DNA from: JBKPFU01 sp046728975
GTDB taxonomy: Bacteria; Actinomycetota; Thermoleophilia; Gaiellales; Gaiellaceae
Direction: 5' to 3'
DNA: 7,266 nucleotides
NCBI GenBank assembly: GCA_046728975.1
Contig: JBKPFU010000021.1
Location: forward strand, 1-7,266
The notes below the pieces were generated by a model. The model was given only the letters and a program-made list of their open reading frames with translations. It made no database searches and was not told the DNA's origin. Positions 4,714 to 7,266 of this stretch are shown here, one piece after another (position 1 is the stretch's first letter; each line of letters begins with the position of its first letter). A program made the position numbers and the translations under genes.

Positions 4714-4802
4714 CGGAGGGGGAGGGATTTGAACCCTCGTCGGACCTAACGGCCCGAAACGGTTTTCGAGACCGCCGCATTCGACCGCTCTGCCACCCCT
4801 CC
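4714..4802 (-). tRNA. tRNA-Ser (anticodon CGA)
   Basis: The minus strand folds as an 89-nt class II tRNA. The acceptor GGAGGGG (5' end at 4802) pairs with CCCCTCC, with discriminator G at 4714. The anticodon stem GCGGT/ACCGT (one G-T pair) closes the loop CTCGAAA, giving anticodon CGA for UCG codons. The variable arm CGGGCC/GGTCCG and the T arm GAGGG-TTCAAAT-CCCTC are intact. CCA is not encoded (GCCT follows the acceptor). Its 3' part is the right-hand att copy of the putative island, so the functional 3' end may have been supplied by the element. Confidence 0.96.
4727..4775 (-). repeat. Right att copy within tRNA-Ser(CGA)
   Basis: These 49 nt of the intact tRNA, from the anticodon stem to the T loop, are repeated directly at 2796-2844 with one mismatch. 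The repeat ends sharply at the anticodon-stem side and degrades at the acceptor side. Confidence 0.85.
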
Positions 4803-4817
4803 GACGGTTGTCGCAAC

Positions 4818-4823
4818 AGAGTA
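4818..4823 (-). promoter_or_regulatory. Candidate -10 element of tRNA-Ser(CGA)
   Basis: The minus strand reads TACTCT, ending 15 nt before the mature 5' end. It fits the TANNNT form shared with the other two serine tRNA genes. Confidence 0.35.
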
Positions 4824-4862
4824 GCGCCGACCGCCCGCGAGGAGGCCGGCCACCAGGTGAGG

Positions 4863-4954
4863 CGGAGAAGGAGGGATTCGAACCCTCGAGGCAGGGATTT
4901 TCCCCACCTAACGCCTTAGCAGGGCGCCGCCTTCAGCCACTCGGCCACTTCTCC
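4863..4954 (-). tRNA. tRNA-Ser (anticodon GCT)
   Basis: The minus strand folds as a 92-nt class II tRNA. The acceptor GGAGAAG (5' end at 4954) pairs with CTTCTCC, with discriminator G at 4863. The anticodon stem GCGCC/GGCGT closes the loop CTGCTAA, giving anticodon GCT for AGC and AGU codons. It has a long variable arm and a T arm with TTCGAAT. CCA is not encoded. It lies 60 bp upstream of tRNA-Ser(CGA) on the same strand; a separate -10-like hexamer before each suggests they are transcribed separately. Confidence 0.96.
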
Positions 4955-4964
4955 GGACGAAGCC

Positions 4965-4970
4965 AGGATA
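4965..4970 (-). promoter_or_regulatory. Candidate -10 element of tRNA-Ser(GCT)
   Basis: The minus strand reads TATCCT, ending 10 nt before the mature 5' end. A small hairpin (CCCCT/AGGGG at 5004-5017) lies further upstream. No clear -35 box is visible. Confidence 0.35.
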
Positions 4971-5087
4971 CCGCAGCGGGGCGCCGGTTCTTGCTCCGGA
5001 ATCCCCCTTCGGAGGGGTACCCAGGACGGCTCACGGCCGGATGATGAGATCGGCCGGCTCCCCTCTCATGACCCCGGCACCGGCGTC

Positions 5088-5121
5088 GCTCGCTTCGAGC
5101 GATCTTTCGATCGAGGCGAGC
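5088..5121. other. Inverted repeat upstream of the polymerase gene
   Basis: An 11-bp arm pair, GCTCGCTTCGA (5088-5098) and TCGAGGCGAGC (5111-5121), pairs with one T-G wobble around a 12-nt loop. It sits in the divergent gap between tRNA-Ser(GCT) and the polymerase gene, about 30 bp upstream of that gene's -10-like hexamer. A protein-binding operator is possible; a terminator is unlikely here. Confidence 0.45.
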
Positions 5122-5147
5122 TTCGCTGTATTCGGGCCCGTTAAGGC

Positions 5148-5153
5148 GATACT
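5148..5153 (+). promoter_or_regulatory. Candidate -10 element of the polymerase gene (leaderless start)
   Basis: GATACT ends 6 nt before the GTG at 5160. The in-frame stop TAA at 5142-5144 makes that GTG the only usual start codon for the conserved N-terminus. No Shine-Dalgarno sequence is present, which supports a leaderless mRNA. Confidence 0.4.
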
Positions 5154-5159
5154 CGCCGC

Positions 5160-6134
5160 GTGCGAATCGGCCGGCACGAGGTCACCATCTCCAACCCGGA
5201 CAAGCTCTTCTTTCCCGAGCGCGGGCTGACGAAGGCCGATCTCGTCCGGTACTACCTGGACGTCGCGCCCTGTGCGCTGAACCACGTACGGCGGCGCCCG
5301 TTCCACATGAAGCGCTTCCCGAACGGCGTCGACGGCGACTTCTTCCACCAAAAGCGGGTGCCTCCGCATCCCGAATACGTCGGCGAGCAGTTCGTCCGCT
5401 TCCCCAGCGGTCACTCGACCGTCTTCGCCGTCGTCGACAACGCGGCTGCTCTCGCGTGGGTCGTCAACCTCGGCTGCATCGAGCTACACACCTGGCATTC
5501 GCGCGTCGACGACATCGAGCGGCCGGACTACCTGCTGATCGACCTCGACCCGAGTGAGGGCAACCCGTGGGAGTACGTGCGCGAGATCGCGGTGGTGGTC
5601 AAGGAGGTGATGGACGAGCTCGGCCTCGCGTCGTACCCGAAGACCTCAGGCGCGACCGGCCTCCACATCCTGGCGCCGATCCGGCCGGAGATCGGGTTCC
5701 CGGAGGTTCGGCGCTTCGCGAAGGCGCTCGCCCAGGAGGTCGAACGGCGAGTCGACGATCAGGACGTCGCCACGACGACGTGGAAGGTCGCCGACCGCCG
5801 CGGCGTCTTCGTCGACTTCGGGCAGAACGCGCGCGACCGGACGATCGCGTCGGCCTATTCGATCCGGCCGAGGCCGGACGCGCGGGCCTCGGCACCGCTT
5901 CGTTGGGAGGAGGTGCCGGGAGTGGAGCCCGAGGCCTTCACGCTCGAGACGATGCGGGAGCGTGTGGCGAAGGTCGGCGACCTCACCGCGGGCATGTGGC
6001 GCCGTAAGGTCAGCCTGATTCCACGCTTCGAGACGCTCGAGCTCGAACCCGCGGACCCAAGCGTCGTCGAGCTCCCGGGACGTGGTCGAGCGCGGCGCTG
6101 GATCAGCGATCAACAAGCAACTCGCCGACGGTGA
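5160..6134 (+). CDS. Stand-alone LigD-type primase-polymerase (Prim-PolC-like)
   Basis: The 324-residue protein is an archaeo-eukaryotic primase (AEP) superfamily polymerase of the LigD polymerase-domain family, which fills short gaps in DNA and often prefers ribonucleotides. Family motifs occur in order: ISNPDKLFFPERGLTKADLV at 10-29, HMKRFPNG at 49-56, FHQKR at 62-66, the metal-binding DLD at Asp128 and Asp130 in LIDLDPSEG, KTSGATGLHI at 161-170 (His169), and the third catalytic acidic residue, Asp219, in VFVDFGQN. AYSIRPRPDARASAPLRW (232-249) follows. The length matches stand-alone LigD-type polymerases; no ligase or nuclease domain is fused. The last ~25 residues are basic. Start GTG 5160 is forced by an upstream in-frame stop. 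The convergent LigC-like gene overlaps its last 32 bp. In mycobacteria, Prim-PolC works with LigC in excision repair; a role in Ku-dependent end joining is the alternative, but no Ku gene is in the window. Confidence 0.93.
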   Translation: MRIGRHEVTISNPDKLFFPERGLTKADLVRYYLDVAPCALNHVRRRPFHMKRFPNGVDGDFFHQKRVPPHPEYVGEQFVRFPSGHSTVFAVVDNAAALAWVVNLGCIELHTWHSRVDDIERPDYLLIDLDPSEGNPWEYVREIAVVVKEVMDELGLASYPKTSGATGLHILAPIRPEIGFPEVRRFAKALAQEVERRVDDQDVATTTWKVADRRGVFVDFGQNARDRTIASAYSIRPRPDARASAPLRWEEVPGVEPEAFTLETMRERVAKVGDLTAGMWRRKVSLIPRFETLELEPADPSVVELPGRGRARRWISDQQATRRR

Positions 6135-7131
6135 GGTCGCCCTTTCGTCTCGGCGGGCGCACCTCGCGCCAGGTGCAGTCTTTCGGATCCTTGTCGGGCC
6201 GGAAGCGCAGAAAGCGTGTCCCGTGTCGGAAGCGGTTGCGCTCGAGCTTGTCGTAGCGGATCTCGCAGACGAGCTCCGGGCGGACCGGGTTCCAGTCGAG
6301 CTCCTTGCCGCGCGTCCAGCGGCTCTGGCCGCCTGGGACGCGCTCGCCGCTGATGTAGCCCTCCTCGCGGATCGGCGGCAGGAGCTCGTGCAGCTCCCTT
6401 CGTATGGCCGCCGGAAAGCCGGAGCAATGGCCGACGAAGTCGAGCCCGCCCTTCGCGTTGTAGAGCCCGAGCAGAAGCGTCGAGATCTGGTTCTCGACTT
6501 TTTCGCTCCAGCGGAAGCCGACGATCACGCAGTCAGCGGTGCGGTAAGGCTTGACCTTGACAACGCCGTCGCGCGAGCCGGGCAGGTAGGGAAGCCCTTT
6601 TCGCTTCGCGATCACGCCGTCGAGACTCGCCTGCGCAAGCCGCTCGAGCCAGTCGTCGGCCTGCTCCTTTTCCTCGCTGACGGGGGAGAGGCGAAAGCCT
6701 TTTGCCATCTTCTCCAGCACCGTGCGGCGCTTCTCGAGCGGCTGCTCGTGCACCGGCTTGCCCTTCCACAGCAGCACGTCGAACGCGATGTACTCGGCGG
6801 GGATCTCGGCCGACAGCTTGCGGACGCGGCTTTCGGCCGGGTGAAGCCTGAGCTGCATCGCGTCGAAGTCGAGGCGGCCGTTCTTCTCGATCACGATCTC
6901 GCCGTCCAGGGCAGACCCGGGCGGCAGGAGGTCCCCGAGGTCGCGTAGCTCGGGGAAGTAACGAAGCAACGGGCGGGCGTTTCTGCTCCACAGAGCGAGC
7001 TCTCCGTCGAGGTTCTCCAGCACGCCGCGGAAGCCGTCCCACTTCGGCTCGTAGCGCCAGCCGGGGCCGTCCGGAAGCTCGGCCACGAGCTCGGCTTCCA
7101 TCGGCGGAAAGGGAAGTTTCTTAGGCGGCAT
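6103..7131 (-). CDS. ligC: ATP-dependent DNA ligase, LigC type
   Basis: The 342-residue protein seals nicks in duplex DNA with ATP. Nucleotidyltransferase motifs appear in order: motif I KWDGFR at 30-35 with the adenylated Lys30, motif III LDGEI at 75-79, motif IIIa around YIAFD at 114-118, motif IV DGVIAKR at 171-177, and motif V VKVK at 191-194. An OB-fold domain follows (about 198-342), with SRWTRGKELDWNPVRPE and RFRPDKDP segments. HPAESRV (97-103) and the C-terminal segments closely match what I recall of mycobacterial LigC (Rv3731), and the length is similar (about 358 there). No polymerase or phosphoesterase domain is fused. ATG 7131 is chosen because the conserved part begins soon after; Met11 (7101) is an alternative. 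No Shine-Dalgarno or -10 element is obvious before either start. The convergent polymerase gene overlaps the 3' end by 32 bp. Confidence 0.93.
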   Translation of the reverse strand: MPPKKLPFPPMEAELVAELPDGPGWRYEPKWDGFRGVLENLDGELALWSRNARPLLRYFPELRDLGDLLPPGSALDGEIVIEKNGRLDFDAMQLRLHPAESRVRKLSAEIPAEYIAFDVLLWKGKPVHEQPLEKRRTVLEKMAKGFRLSPVSEEKEQADDWLERLAQASLDGVIAKRKGLPYLPGSRDGVVKVKPYRTADCVIVGFRWSEKVENQISTLLLGLYNAKGGLDFVGHCSGFPAAIRRELHELLPPIREEGYISGERVPGGQSRWTRGKELDWNPVRPELVCEIRYDKLERNRFRHGTRFLRFRPDKDPKDCTWREVRPPRRKGDLTVGELLVDR

Positions 7132-7212
7132 CGTCGATCGAGGACGGACGCGGCGTGCGCCCGGTCGGCTCCGCAGATCGGCGCACATTGCGGCTCGGAA
7201 GGAGGGGGCTCG

Positions 7213-7236
7213 GGGGGGTACCCCGGGGTACCCCCC
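7213..7236. repeat. Perfect 24-bp GC-rich palindrome upstream of ligC
   Basis: GGGGGGTACCCC followed by GGGGTACCCCCC is perfectly self-complementary about 7224/7225, and also holds two direct copies of GGGGTACCCC. A second small inverted repeat (AAAAG/CTTTT, 7241-7253) follows. It lies about 80 bp upstream of the ligase start. A binding site or a terminator of the next gene is possible. The neighbouring G-runs also raise the possibility of a low-quality contig end. Confidence 0.6.
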
Positions 7237-7266
7237 GCGCAAAAGGAACTTTTCTGGGGGGCCCAA

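Larger units (their letters stand above)
2787..4775. mobile_element. Putative small genomic island between tRNA-Ser(CGA) att repeats
   Basis: The island is bounded by the 49-nt direct repeat at 2796-2844 and 4727-4775. The intact tRNA lies at the right end and the orphan 3' part lies downstream of it in tRNA orientation, which is the product expected when an element integrates into a tRNA 3' region and restores the gene. The interior is about 1.9 kb. Its contents are a gene-poor left part, a long hairpin, one collagen-like gene with more A/T-ending codons than its neighbours, a strong terminator, and about 185 bp of unassigned sequence before the tRNA. No integrase, excisionase or replication gene is visible. 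It may be a deletion remnant, or a small element moved by an integrase encoded elsewhere. The alternative is duplication and decay of a tRNA gene. Confidence 0.6.

Noticed and set aside
4527..5044. Plus-strand frames reading GEGFEPS-like peptides over the serine tRNAs
   Set aside because: These are the familiar false proteins produced by translating the antisense of serine tRNA genes.
5031..5414. Minus-strand frame of 127 codons at the start of the polymerase gene
   Set aside because: It lies antisense to the conserved LigD-type N-terminus and resembles no family.
6082..6948. Plus-strand frame of 288 codons opposite the ligase
   Set aside because: The minus-strand ligase motifs are unambiguous; this frame is its antisense shadow.

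Overview
The window is high-GC DNA with strongly G/C-ending codons in most genes. Its contents (a cupredoxin, a PLDc_N/SHOCT protein, a PRC-barrel repeat protein, a collagen-like secreted protein, and stand-alone LigD-type polymerase and LigC-type ligase genes) fit an actinobacterium, perhaps of the Thermoleophilia (Gaiellales/Solirubrobacterales). The phylum is fairly likely; the class is a guess from gene content.

Layout. Positions 1-459 hold the C-terminal half of an aquaporin, cut by the window edge. Then come a membrane-anchored type-1 copper protein (490-1041), a tRNA-Ser(GGA) on the minus strand (1077-1165), and three plus-strand genes for membrane or envelope-linked proteins of unknown job: a PLDc_N/SHOCT protein (1254-1646), a 45-residue single-span peptide (1714-1851) and a two-repeat PRC-barrel protein (1879-2535). 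Positions 2536-3448 have no convincing gene. They hold a truncated copy of tRNA-Ser(CGA), from the anticodon stem to the T loop (2787-2844). The intact tRNA-Ser(CGA) lies at 4714-4802 in the same orientation, followed on the minus-strand upstream side by tRNA-Ser(GCT) (4863-4954). Between fragment and intact gene sits a collagen-like secreted protein gene (3449-4483) with its own ribosome binding site, a long upstream hairpin and a strong terminator.

The order of fragment and intact tRNA is what integration at a tRNA 3' end leaves behind. I therefore read about 2787-4775 as a small genomic island with the collagen-like gene as its only recognisable cargo. No integrase is visible, so the island is either a remnant or was mobilised in trans.

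The right part carries a DNA repair pair: a stand-alone LigD-type primase-polymerase (5160-6134, plus) and an ATP-dependent ligase of the mycobacterial LigC type (6103-7131, minus). They converge and overlap by 32 bp at their 3' ends. In mycobacteria the corresponding Prim-PolC and LigC act in gap-filling excision repair; the same partnership is inferred here.

A recurring regulatory theme is visible. Four of the plus-strand genes have no Shine-Dalgarno sequence but carry a -10-like hexamer that ends 6 or 7 nt before the start codon, which predicts leaderless mRNAs. The island gene and the PLDc_N/SHOCT gene instead have purine-rich ribosome binding sites.
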